Source: Sipunculus nudus (lineage: Eukaryota > Annelida > Sipuncula > Golfingiida > Sipunculidae). From it: a stretch of DNA of 64,000 nt. Location: NCBI GenBank assembly GCA_026874595.1, contig CM049306.1, forward strand, positions 14,779,019 to 14,843,018, written 5' to 3'. Position 1 is the first letter of the stretch. Every line of letters begins with the position of its first letter. The position numbers and the translations under genes are program-made. The notes under the pieces are model-generated. The model was not told where the DNA came from. It was given only the letters and a program-made list of their open reading frames with translations, and did no database searches. Of this stretch, positions 45,422 through 57,236 are shown piece after piece.

Positions 45422-46116
45422 TTAAGTGAGTATATATGTTTCCTGATTTAAAAAAAAAATGCATTATATTTGGGCCCATAACTTCAAAACAATAAGCAAT
45501 ACTGACCAAATGTTTGGTATGTTTAAAGAAAAAGGTATGGAAGAATAGGTATACTAAATGTGATTAAAAAAGATATTAGGCAGCCTTGAAGTATAACAAT
45601 GGTTTTTTATGGAGACAGAGGTTTTTTCCTTAATATTTCAAAGGAGCCAAGCCCTAGTGACCCAGTTTTCAGTATGGTAGGTGATTTTAGGGACATCTAA
45701 CTGTATGTAAAATTTTGGATTCATATGTCCAACAGTTTCAAAACATGCCCTGTTAACAGCCGGACGGACGGACGGATGACGGACAATGGACCACGACTAT
45801 AACTCAGCTGAGCTAAAAACTGTACATGTGAAAACTGTACATCATGAAAATTTCTATTTGCATTTAATTTTCTGTTCTTTGTCCACCATACAGGACAAAA
45901 CGCAAACTCGATCTGTAAATGTGAAACTAGTCATAATCTGTAACTAGTCATAATCTGTAACTAGTCATAATCTGCCCACACACCAAAAATCAGGCTAATA
46001 TCTGTAGGTATTGTGAAAAAAAGTCTGTACATGTGTGTACATGTGCATTTATGACTAGTTACGGCCACTTTCTGGCGGGGGCATAAAAATACATGATTAA
46101 AGTGAGGCCCATTTAT
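45422..46116 (-). repeat. Duplication block B, copy 1, with F2-like and F5-like tails
   Basis: It is identical to 48481-49175 at a fixed offset of 3059, apart from one substitution (GAATAGG/GAATAGT near 45547). It contains an F2-type tail (GGACGGACGGACGG..CTCAGCTGAGCTAAAA, ending about 45817), a 17-bp triplication ACTAGTCATAATCTGTA (45926, 45943, 45960) and an F5-type tail GGCGGGGGCATAAAAA (46075-46090). Confidence 0.9.
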
Positions 46117-47834
46117 TTGGCATTCTAGATTTGCTGTTACTTAATTGCTCCATGGATTAACTGTAAACCTGCATTTTTTTTCAGTCTAAGAAATACATTA
46201 TATTCTCTATTATGTTATATCTCATATTACACCCCAGTTTCATGAGTTGTAATTTTTTTGTTAAGTTGCCCACAACTTACAAGCATCTGGTTTATACCTG
46301 CTGCTTTGTAACTTTTCCATACCTCACAGCAGATGAAGGATGCCATGCATATGTGGTTAAGGAGATGCCCACTAGATGGCACAACTGCAGATACAAATTA
46401 GGTCTCTGCAGGATTACTTTCATATTTTAAGATAATTTATCTCTCTTTGTTTTTCTTCCTATTCCAATGAACATCGCTGTGACTAATAACACTATTTAGA
46501 ATTCTTACCAATAACCAAGTTTTGCTACATTAATGAAATATCATAGTGGATAACTGGCCAGCATGAAAGCTGAAGTGAAGAAAAGGTTAAAAACTGTTTT
46601 CTTGGCATAAACCAACATTTTCATCACCTTGTCAAAGTCCGTCAAGCAGGAAAAAAGAATCCAAACATGTCTCTACCATGGGACATAAAAATCAAAGGAG
46701 TGGATAATAATATCAATACAGCTATGGAGACTAGCGAAAAGATAAATGGTCTGACAGGCCTTTCTTGTTGCCAAGGCCCAATAGTTAGCAAAATCCAGGC
46801 ATTAGAAGCTGCAGATGAACCATGCTGGCATCACTAGCCTACAAGGTTACAAGCTATTCTAGCCCTAGACACCCCTTGGACAGCCCTGACAGGTTGCCTT
46901 CTTGCTCCTTATCAAAGAAGATAGCCGGTTGTCATGGCAACCTCACAGCAAATGCACACAGTAGTAGCATATCAATGAAAGGAGCAGCCCTGTCCAGCCT
47001 TTGCCACGGCTGACCTGCGGGCCTCTTCAGTCAAGGTTATAATACTTATATCCACTATTTCATGTGATATTCCTATCTTATATTACATTTTTTATGCAGT
47101 AAACAATAATGTTGGCCCTTGAGTTATTCCATTTATCTGTGATTCTTCATGTGGTGTAGATAATTTCATTATTCCAATTGGCTCAGACAAAAAAATGTTC
47201 CCCTCTATTCAGCTGAATTAGGAAAGTATTAATAGGCTTGAATTCAGGACGATTCAAGCATTTATCTTGAAGTTACAGTTCCACTGTGGCACACATTCCA
47301 GTAAATGTTCATGGTTTTATCATGAAATAGACCAATAAAGTAAAGCAATAGAAATAATAATTAAATGGGCTCACAGAGTTGTGCTGTTCCCAACATCTAA
47401 TAAACATGTCATACAGATGAATTTCAACTTTTTGTGTCCTTCCAAACAAAGTGGGAGAATAGTCCAAAAATCTTAAGAACACTTATAAGGCAACAACAGA
47501 CATGGTTTAAGTTCTACAAAGGCACTACATAATCACTAAGGTGCAGCAGAGGAGGTTCACCGTATGGTCCAACAGGCATGAAAAATATCTGTTCACATAT
47601 GGATGCCAAGTGTCAACCAATGTCATCAGCAAAGGCTTTTACACACATTTTGTCATAGCAGCAAAGGTAAAATGCTGATTGATTCCAATTTCAGATAACC
47701 TGATTCACTCTACACTTCTTTCAATAATTTTTTTGTAGTAGTATCTGCCTCAATTTTTAAATGCAGGTTTAACTGAGGGTTCTATTCCATACACACTGTT
47801 GGTTATATTAGGGACAAACAATATCATAATGCTA
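46117..47834. other. Unassigned spacer between duplicated blocks
   Basis: It separates block B copy 1 from block A copy 2. The ORF at 46822-47013 has no recognisable features. It ends with GGGACAAACAATATCATAATGCTAA, homologous to 43785-43808. Confidence 0.4.
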
Positions 47835-48480
47835 ATTACAATCTCAGCTATAATTTAATGAATTTAAAATAATTACTGCAATTAATATTCAATTTCACAC
47901 CTGGTGATGTTTTTACTCTTCTGAAGTAAGGAATTCCTTATCTGATGAACATCCCCACTTTCATAGCAAAACACCACTTTCATTGTAACCCTGGTGGTAA
48001 AAAACAAAATCTAAAATGTAGAAAAAGCCTAGAATAAGAATGAATGAAATACAGAAAATTATAATATTCATCAGGGTGCAGGACAAAGGGGAAGCCTGCC
48101 AAGAGGGGGAGGCCAGCCAAGCTGAGCCAAAGCAAGCTGCCTGGAGTGGGTTAAATAACACAGGTAAAAGCTGTACTAGGTGGGTTTGATGTAAACAACA
48201 CTTGACATGGTGTATGAACTTGAATAAAAGCTACTCTTTTCAATCAATTCCTTTGAAATTTCAGATTTTAAAAGATTAAATCCTTATGTATATATGCTGT
48301 GATCAACAGAACTTACAGGGAAAAAACATGCCATGGCTAAAGTTGGACAAAATTTAAGGTATTGATTTTTTATTTATGCTTTTAACTTAAAAAATGGCAA
48401 AACTGGGTATATACAACTGAATCTTGATTAAATAATGTAATATCACTGAAAAAAATTCTCTAGCTTCAGCAATTCTCATG
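47835..48480. repeat. Duplication block A, copy 2
   Basis: It matches 49174-49824 at offset 1339 with only one difference seen (48465, T against C). It is immediately followed by block B copy 2. Confidence 0.9.
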
Positions 48481-49175
48481 TTAAGTGAGTATATATGTTT
48501 CCTGATTTAAAAAAAAAATGCATTATATTTGGGCCCATAACTTCAAAACAATAAGCAATACTGACCAAATGTTTGGTATGTTTAAAGAAAAAGGTATGGA
48601 AGAATAGTTATACTAAATGTGATTAAAAAAGATATTAGGCAGCCTTGAAGTATAACAATGGTTTTTTATGGAGACAGAGGTTTTTTCCTTAATATTTCAA
48701 AGGAGCCAAGCCCTAGTGACCCAGTTTTCAGTATGGTAGGTGATTTTAGGGACATCTAACTGTATGTAAAATTTTGGATTCATATGTCCAACAGTTTCAA
48801 AACATGCCCTGTTAACAGCCGGACGGACGGACGGATGACGGACAATGGACCACGACTATAACTCAGCTGAGCTAAAAACTGTACATGTGAAAACTGTACA
48901 TCATGAAAATTTCTATTTGCATTTAATTTTCTGTTCTTTGTCCACCATACAGGACAAAACGCAAACTCGATCTGTAAATGTGAAACTAGTCATAATCTGT
49001 AACTAGTCATAATCTGTAACTAGTCATAATCTGCCCACACACCAAAAATCAGGCTAATATCTGTAGGTATTGTGAAAAAAAGTCTGTACATGTGTGTACA
49101 TGTGCATTTATGACTAGTTACGGCCACTTTCTGGCGGGGGCATAAAAATACATGATTAAAGTGAGGCCCATTTAT
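48481..49175 (-). repeat. Duplication block B, copy 2
   Basis: Partner of 45422-46116 at offset 3059. It joins block A copy 3 at CCCATTTATTACAATCTC, whereas copy 1 continues CCCATTTATTTGGCATTC, placing the breakpoint right after CATTTATT. Confidence 0.9.
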
Positions 49176-49824
49176 TACAATCTCAGCTATAATTTAATGA
49201 ATTTAAAATAATTACTGCAATTAATATTCAATTTCACACCTGGTGATGTTTTTACTCTTCTGAAGTAAGGAATTCCTTATCTGATGAACATCCCCACTTT
49301 CATAGCAAAACACCACTTTCATTGTAACCCTGGTGGTAAAAAACAAAATCTAAAATGTAGAAAAAGCCTAGAATAAGAATGAATGAAATACAGAAAATTA
49401 TAATATTCATCAGGGTGCAGGACAAAGGGGAAGCCTGCCAAGAGGGGGAGGCCAGCCAAGCTGAGCCAAAGCAAGCTGCCTGGAGTGGGTTAAATAACAC
49501 AGGTAAAAGCTGTACTAGGTGGGTTTGATGTAAACAACACTTGACATGGTGTATGAACTTGAATAAAAGCTACTCTTTTCAATCAATTCCTTTGAAATTT
49601 CAGATTTTAAAAGATTAAATCCTTATGTATATATGCTGTGATCAACAGAACTTACAGGGAAAAAACATGCCATGGCTAAAGTTGGACAAAATTTAAGGTA
49701 TTGATTTTTTATTTATGCTTTTAACTTAAAAAATGGCAAAACTGGGTATATACAACTGAATCTTGATTAAATAATGTAATATCACTGAAAAAAATTCTCT
49801 AGCCTCAGCAATTCTCATGTTAAG
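49174..49824. repeat. Duplication block A, copy 3
   Basis: Near-identical to copy 2 until TTAAG at 49824, after which it passes into a diverged version of block B. Confidence 0.9.
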
Positions 49825-50253
49825 GGATTAAATATATTTCCTGATTTTTTAAAAAGTGCATTATGTTTGGGCCCATAATTTCAAGAAATGAAATAAAACT
49901 GACCTAATTTTTGGTATGTACATAGGAAATGTATGGAAAAATATGCATATTAAATATAATCCAAAACAGATCAGTGGTTTAGATATAAGCAGTCTTGAAG
50001 TGTAACAAAGGGTTTTTAAGGAAAACAGAGGTTTTTCCTTAATATATCAAAGGAATGAGTCCTATAGTGACGCAATTTTCGGCATTGTAGGAGATTCTGG
50101 GTACATGTAGCTGTAAGAAAAATTTGGATTTGTAGGTCCAAAGGTTTCAAAATGTGCCCTATAAAGGGACAGACGGCCGGATGGATGGCAGGACAGCCGG
50201 ATGGACAAAAGACCATGACTATAGCTAAGATGACTTATAGTTGGCTGAGCTAA
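49825..50253 (-). mobile_element. Diverged block B: F2-related tail
   Basis: It is homologous to 45430-45820 but with many differences. It ends GGACAGACGGCCGGATGG..ATAGCTAAGATGACTTATAGTTGGCTGAGCTAAAAA, the F2-type terminus. This is the older resident copy against which blocks B1 and B2 look recently homogenised. Confidence 0.65.
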
Positions 50254-50255
50254 AA

Positions 50256-50335
50256 ATCTCACCACACCTTGCATGAGATCTGAACTCATGATCTCCTATC
50301 TTTGAGCCCTGTGCCCTACCCCAGACCACATTAGT
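50256..50335 (-). repeat. tRNA-derived SINE head or tRNA-like pseudogene
   Basis: Read on the minus strand: GTGGTCTGGGGTAGGGCACAG (A-box-like, with GGTAGGGCAC), then GGAGATCATGAGTTCAGATCTC (B-box-like GTTCAGATC with self-complementary T-arm GAGAT..ATCTC). The spacing resembles a tRNA's two internal promoter boxes. A complete cloverleaf cannot be drawn. It abuts an F2-type terminus. Confidence 0.35.
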
Positions 50336-50689
50336 GGATTATTCAGTGCAAACTTGTTGGACCAATTGAGTATATACTCATCAACCCTTTTCCCATATTC
50401 AGAAGAGTGTTCAGATGTGGAGACATCCAGATTTGTAAAACTTATAGTAACAAGAGGTTTTTCAAGAAAATAGTCATTTTGTCATGGAGAGCAACCATCT
50501 ACATAATTAATACGGAGTTGGGCTTTTTCTAGACTACTGTTTACTGCTACCGTTCTGATTTGACTCTCCAAATTCGGCAGACGTATTGGTGGTGTGGTCT
50601 TCTAGGACGAGTTTGTTTTATTTTGCGGGATTTTGCAATATTCAGCTGAATAATTAATCATTTCAATATTTCCCCATTAGGTGCCGCTA
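50336..50689. other. Unassigned sequence
   Basis: No feature recognised. Confidence 0.4.
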
Positions 50690-53460
50690 TTTCTTTGGTA
50701 CTGCAAGGTCCTCCACGCCTGTCATGCTTTTTCAGGAGGCGCCTTGGGGATTTTCACTGGCCTGTTAAGACCTTGGCCAGAGCGCATGTCCTGCCCAAAA
50801 GGCATTTCCGTGCAATACGCAGTCAGGCGGGTCCACTATAATCCCCATTGATCCCCCATATCCATTGTACCGCCTCTAAAGGAATTTTCTCTCTCAAAGG
50901 AAGTAAAGGTTTTTAATCCAAAGACCACATGACTCTGCTATCAACACTGGGCACTGAGTCGAGTGATGTGACAGTCGTTTGACAAATATGTTTTGGGTTA
51001 CAGGTATGTTCATTTTTATACATTCAAAAATATATTTCCATGATAACCATGGTTTCAACAGTTCAGCTAAGTCATATGTTTAATGAAGTTCTTTAAAAAA
51101 AAAAGAAGCGCCACAACTTAATTATCATTCGGGTAGGGAGGGGGTGGGGTCTGGGGGTGGGGGGGTTCACATATACCGTTTCCCCCGTGGATAATTCGCA
51201 CCCCTATTTAGAGCAACAATTTCTGAGGAAAAACACATAACCCTGTGTATAATACACAGCCTGCTTCTGGCCAAAATCTTGAATGCTACAATTTGTATTT
51301 GCCGTAGTCATCAAATGTTCACTGGCTCCGTGGGGGTAAACTTTGCCAGTCAGACCAACAAGTCTCTTAGAAGAAGATAGTTACACTTAAAATAGCAAAA
51401 AGGTTATTCTCCTTTAGCTGTCGAGTGTAAAAAAAGGTGCTGTCAAGTGTGCAATACTGACACATACCTGTTTTAAGTAAGATATAATTTACTGGACAAC
51501 CACCTGTAAAATGCGGGCAAATTACGCCCACTTTATATTATATCAGTCCCTTTCCAAATTCCTTTATATTATCAATATATAAATGCTGTGAAATACAACC
51601 ACCTGGCTATTACAGAGTACGAGTTTTTTTTCTGACCAAATTACTATATTACTATTAAATTCACCTGCCTAATACCGGCACTCGTGCTAATCAAGCGCTG
51701 ACCCGGTTGATTGCCCATGGGTGAAGTCGTGGTCACCTGTATGGGCTCACTGTTTGTTCTATTGTTGTGCGCATGTACCAACTACCAAACCCTGGCTGGT
51801 GGTTTCAACGGCACCTGGGTACGACCCTAGATTTCCTCTGACCACGTGACAGACTCAAACGACCTGCTAATCCGCGTAAGTGGAGGTGCCCCTGATGTAC
51901 AACTGATCAATCTGACCATGACAATGTATACAATAGGGTAACTAATTAACAAAGAAAACCACTAGGCAATTATTCCTCCCTTGGCTCAATTTGTTTAGAG
52001 AGTTATTAAGTGTATCACAGATAATTTCCTAAGAGAATCAATGACCCGGCATAACAACCCCAATGTTGGTGACCACGGGCTATCTACCAACTGACAATGA
52101 CATTAAATGAGGTCAGCCAGACCATGCATCATCATGCATATTTCAGTTCACAAATCATCATGTTCTTTGGCTGTAAGCTACATTAATGGTATATTTAAAG
52201 TATTTGAAATTATGACAGTAAAAAAACCTATTATTATGTTTTCTTATGCCTAATTTGATAAAGTTCTGTGTTTATACACTTTGTTTGCATAAAATCCTTT
52301 ATTATTACTCACCGTCGGCCCACCAAACAATGTACAATGTGATGGGGAAAATACTTTGGAATTATGCTTCCATGTATAATACGCAATAATGTTTTTTATT
52401 TCTATTTCATGGAGAAAAAGTGCGGGTTATCCACGGGGGAAAACGGTATTTGTTAAGATCTGTGGTCTAAAGGGACAGTGAAACATGAAAAAATATCCCC
52501 AGTACATCTGTAAATTGATAACAAACTAGAATCTGTAGTCAAGGCGTACATACCTCCATCAAAATCTCCTTTAATATCAGTCATGTGTTAACGTGTATGC
52601 GTTTCATGTATGAACACTGTCATACTTCATTGGGTGGTTTCCACATGGGGACAAGGGAATGGTCCTTTGTCACAATGGTTTATAAGAAAATATATATTGT
52701 GGTGATTCTTATTACCTCCAAAGTGAAATGAACTATTGCTATGTCTTTACCCTAACCCTCTACCAATGTTCAGCAAAACATTTTTCACCTGTCACGCTTT
52801 TTCAAGAGGCAATCTGTTATCCTCACTGAACCCCATTTCCATTATATCGCCTCATAAAGAATTTAACTCTGTCAAAAGGAAGTTCAGATTTTAAATTCAA
52901 ACGCATGTCCACATGAATCTTTTAATAGGGAACACTTTTCCGTTGAGTGTACAAAAAGAGCTGAGACCCTTTACATGAGCACTGTTTTATAGGTTTACAG
53001 GTATGTTGATTTTTATACATTCAGAAGTATCTTTCCATGATAACCATGGTTTTAATAGATCGGTCGATTTATGGGTTGTTTGAAAAAAGTGTTTTCAAAA
53101 GAAAGCCTGGGGGGGGGGGGGGGGTTATTGCACATACTTCTAAGGGTCCTCAGTCTCTTGGGGACTTTGAAAACCCCACCAGCATCTACCAAACAGTCTT
53201 TCGTTCATACTTGCACGTTTCATGTAAAACATTGTCATGGTTTAGAAATATGGGTTCACCAGGCGAGTGGCAGAACAACTGCATAAGAATTGGCGGCTTC
53301 TACTTGGGGACAAAGGAATAGCCTCCTATAATTATTCCTTTTGTGGAATTGTGATTAATGCACTTAAGAAATAAATATATTATGGTGATTTTGATTACCT
53401 CCAAAAATGTAATGGATTATGGATGCAGTTTTACTCTACCCCTCTACAAATTTTCAGCAA
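50690..53460. repeat. Two-copy tandem duplication, first copy split by a TIR element
   Basis: Copy 1 is 50690-51175 plus 52447-52788; copy 2 is about 52789-53460. Shared blocks in order: CCTGTCA.GCTTTTTCA.GAGGC (50718, 52789), CCATT.TA.CGCCTC, TTTACAGGTATGTT (about 50996, 52991), TTCCATGATAACCATGGTTT, a G-rich run, TGGGGACAA.GGAAT, TTATGGTGATT.TTATTACCTCCAAA and CTCTACCAA..TTCAGCAAAA. Divergence is substantial. Confidence 0.65.
51176..52446. mobile_element. 1.27-kb TA-flanked TIR element, Tc1-mariner/Tigger-like MITE
   Basis: The termini CCGTTTCCCCCGTGGATAAT and the reverse complement of the right end, CCGTTTTCCCCCGTGGATAA, match for about 27 bp, extending to GCAC. TA flanks both ends (51174-51175, 52447-52448). 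Further subterminal matches (TGTATAATACACAG, TGTATAATACGCA) echo the terminal motif. No transposase ORF is visible. Confidence 0.75.
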
Positions 53461-54423
53461 AATCTGTATATTACATTTTACGTTAATTTGCTGCAAGACA
53501 ATGCAACGAACCATGGCTAAAGAGGTTTCTTTGCTTAATGCTTTCATCGAATTAAATCAACCTGCTTTCTTTTTATCTGGGAGAGTTGTCAATTTTGCAT
53601 CAGACCTGTTTATTCTATGAGAGTTTACTGTACTTAAACCAAAAATTTTATACTGTTGGGATATATTTTTTCTAGGCCTATCTTTATCACATTGGCAGTT
53701 TTGTGTACAAGAGAGTTCAACGACAAATGTATGTGTATACAAATAACACATGTGTCTGTTAACATGCCTTAGACTATACCCTCAACAGACTACACTGAAT
53801 AAACATTGTGTTACACAATGTTGCCTGAGCTTCAACTAATACAAAGCAACTTTCAAATAATTTCATGGTAGAATGCTTCTTTATACAATTGTTATATCAA
53901 CAATATTTCCCTAGCAATGATGTTGCCGGACCTATGTTGTTTATTGGGGAAAAAACTTCTCACTAAAAAATCTTACACCTTATATATGCCTCACGTCTCT
54001 TTCCAAAATTTATTTTTGTGTGTGATTTCTGGAATAGAATAATTTTTTCTTTCTATGCTGATATTAAGGGGGACACTGTTTTTCTTTGAGAATTCTGCAG
54101 AGGTAATTTTTATATCATATAAGTGAAACACATGACAAAAATTTCTGCACAAACCTTAGGATTAAAATAGACGTCGTTTAGTTCCTATCAGCTCATTACA
54201 AAAAGAAGCATCAGAGCCGTGGATTTTCCACAGGTGAAGCTATTTTAATTTGTTAGTGAACACTAAAGCACACTACAGGCTTGACACCTAGACCTCCATT
54301 TTGGCTGATTCTCTAAGCACAGAAAAAAGTGGAAAATATCACTTTGGTTTATAAAATATAGGTATAACCTATCAGTATATACATTATACATTGATATATT
54401 GATCCATGCAAGAGGACAAATAA
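53461..54423. other. Unassigned AT-rich sequence
   Basis: Short ORFs on both strands without recognisable features; no repeats identified. Confidence 0.4.
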
Positions 54424-55127
54424 TTGTATCCGCCAAAACAAAGTTTTGCAGATACTATGTTTTTGACCGGGTTCCAATGCCAAGGCGTTCGTTTCCAGAA
54501 TAGAACTCGGAGACCAAATGACAGATTTTTCCTAAACTTGACCCAATAATCAGGTCACATGTGAACTGGTGCCAAAATATTATGCATTGACCTCTGACCT
54601 TTCCTCTCTCCAGTGCATCCATCTGTGCATCTGTTTTGACACATTAAACCACGTATCTTCAGACTCATTTGACCAATCTGGCTAAAAATTTTGCACAATT
54701 GTAGCCCTTGGATAGCTTTATACCATACATAAAAAATGGTGGCACCACCTGTAATTTTTAGCACAGCGTCTGTCTGTTTGTCTGCAGTGGGTTAAAATCA
54801 CTGATATCTCGGCAGTGGTTTGACCTATATGCAATTTTTTTAGCACAGCGTTTGTCTGTTTGTCTGCAGAGGGATAAAATCACTTAAATCCCAGCAGTGA
54901 TTTTACCTATCTGCCTAAAATTTTGCGTGTATTTACATCTTGGATAGCTTATTCTATTTTAGGCCGTTGGTGCCACCTACATTCACGTTCAGGCTACAGA
55001 CATCCATGCTAATATGCAACACACCTCACTCTATTTCCCCTTGCCACTCAATCCATGCCTCACTTCACCTGTCCCACTCTGATTTTGGTGGATACACATA
55101 GTTGCTTGTTGACTACCCGTATTCTAG
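54424..55127 (+). mobile_element. F1 Helitron-like element in opposite orientation
   Basis: It reads A then TTGTATCCGCCAAAACAAAG at the left. At the right it reads GATTTTGGTGGATACACATAGTTGC..ACTACCCGTATTCTAG followed by T, so hairpin, 7-bp gap and CTAG lie in canonical Helitron order on the plus strand. Palindromes are decayed (ATGGTGGCACCACC near 54737). At 704 bp it is short, with about three half-units. Confidence 0.7.
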
Positions 55128-55456
55128 TTCTCGATGGTACTGACAAGACATGATGCCTTTATTGATGGCCACTCATAAAACAATGCAATGATGACAAGAA
55201 TGAACACCCAAAAAAAATCATTCCATCACGAAGGAAGACAGAACAAGGTTTTGTCATCATTTTTTGTCTGTGTCACCTCGAGAAGCTGCAAAAATATTTT
55301 GAAATATTACTGTTATCAGTATATTTCAAGATAAACTGAGTACAGGTGAAATATGCAAACTTTCTGGCTTCACCAAGATAATAACTGTAATATTTCTCCA
55401 TTAACACCTACCCAAGCACCACTGATGCCAAGAGTAGTAATTAAAAAAGAATTTGG

Positions 55457-55588
55457 ATCATTTTATCATAATCATATAAATATCTGTGTGAAGTTGTGTT
55501 GATAACTGATACAAACATTTCTATCATTTTATCATAATCATATAAATATCTGGATGAAGTTGTGTTGATAACTGATACAAACATTTCT
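55457..55588. repeat. 66-bp direct tandem duplication
   Basis: ATCATTTTATCATAATCATA begins at 55457 and 55523, followed in both by TAAATATCTG.(G/T)GAAGTTGTGTTGATAACTG. The copies are nearly identical. Confidence 0.9.
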
Positions 55589-56639
55589 CTAAACACTTCT
55601 CTTTAATTTTATCAGATATCTCTAACAAAACTGTGGCTGGCCAATAATAGCATGAAAGCATGTCATGTGATAACATCAAGGTCTTTATTTGCATATCATT
55701 CATGTGATAAGCATTTGGAAAAGCTGTAAGCACCATGCAGGCATTCTAATGAGAATCAAACAGAAGCCACTTGACTGATCACTCACATTTGGGTATGTTC
55801 ATGGTTTTCAACACTAATATCAGAAACAACACATACATATTGATGAATTGTCATTTGCAGTAAAAATATGACCTCTAACATATTTCCTACTAAACTCCCT
55901 GGCTTCAATTATAATAATAGCTTTTATAATTTCCAAAGATAAAACATCAAGTGTATTTTTTTGTTTAAATACAATGTAGGGTGGCATGAAAAGACATACC
56001 CCAATATATTGATATGGAAATATATAAGACCAATATATGACTAATTTTAAAATGAAGGCAACTCAACAGCTTGAGCAAAAGCAAAAAAAAGACACATGAC
56101 TTTATACAGATTATCATTTAACTACTAGTGTTTCCCCCAAAAATATTAAAACCCTCCAATGGAAATCGTTATAATATTTTGACATTAATACCTTTATCAA
56201 TCTGTAATATGAGACTTGTTTATGAAAGGCACTTTTTAAGCAATTATCTCCTGTTGGATGGCTACACAGGTGGGTCTGGTCGACATCTCTGGCATCTTGT
56301 AACAGACAGTTGTCATTAGGCATGCATAGCCTAATAAAGGACCTTGCGTGTAGAGCAGTAACTGAGGCTACAGAGCTCATACAGACCCTCTTGGTAGTAC
56401 ATCCTATAACCCCTTAGGAAACACCTGTTCATCTGGATGATGTTAGCCATTTTACTTGTTCTGGTACCAAAACATTAAATACAATACATCTTTATCTTCA
56501 AAAGTACCTTTTTTAAGTATAGGGCCAAAGCCTTCTCCTATATGATGATAAAAATATGATTATTGATTCAGATTTGGTAAGTGTTTAGGTTTTATATATG
56601 TCACAGGAATAACTGTGATATAGTAGAATCACTGACCCT

Positions 56640-56960
56640 ACTATTAGGACAACCTCTGAACAGAGTTTGTCAAAGGACAAAGACGTACCTGACTTTCCAC
56701 AAGGATCCTGCTGGGACAAACTCTGATCATGGGCTGTACTAAGAAAGACTCTGGTCATACATGATTTATTTCAAAAGGAGCTGAGTTTCTACTAAGATAA
56801 ACTTCAATCAAAAGGCACTCCAATCCAGTAGGATCATCAATCTTGCAAAAGTCTGACTGTTGGACAAAGGACAAAGTCAATCAAACAGGTTTTGTTCCAG
56901 TAGGAATTGAGGATGTACTATGATAAACTCAGATCTCAGTCAGGCTTTGTACATACTAAA
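56640..56960. repeat. Degenerate short repeats of ACTAAGA.AAACTCTGATCA type
   Basis: Variants CTGGGACAAACTCTGATCAT, ACTAAGAAAGACTCTGGTCA, ACTAAGATAAACTTCAATCA and ACTATGATAAACTCAGATCT recur at irregular 55-130 bp intervals. No higher structure was recognised. Confidence 0.4.
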
Positions 56961-57236
56961 CATTGTTTATTCTGTTATCTATCTTTAATTTCTGAACTGT
57001 CTGAACTGAGAAAAGTAAAGGAAAATGGTTTAGGCCTGAAGTATGATAATGAATAAATGGAAATCATGCATACATATATAATGGAATACTATAGGAACAC
57101 TGTTTATAAATTAAGTTATATAAAATTTATAATAGAGGCACCTTATGCTCTTTCAAAAAAAAGTAACTAGTTTCATAAAATGTTAAAATAATAATTTTTG
57201 CTCTTTAAGCTGAGCAGATACAAAATATATCTACAA

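Larger units (their letters stand above)
55128..57236. other. Mostly unassigned sequence with two small repeats
   Basis: It contains a 66-bp duplication (55457-55588) and a run of degenerate repeats (56640-56960). The ORF at 56114-56380 (minus) has no recognisable domain. Confidence 0.4.

Noticed and set aside
47961-49500. Identical 66-codon ORFs at 47961-48161 and 49300-49500
   Set aside because: The identity comes from the recent duplication of block A, not from coding constraint; the diverged copy at 44743-45081 has a different frame structure.
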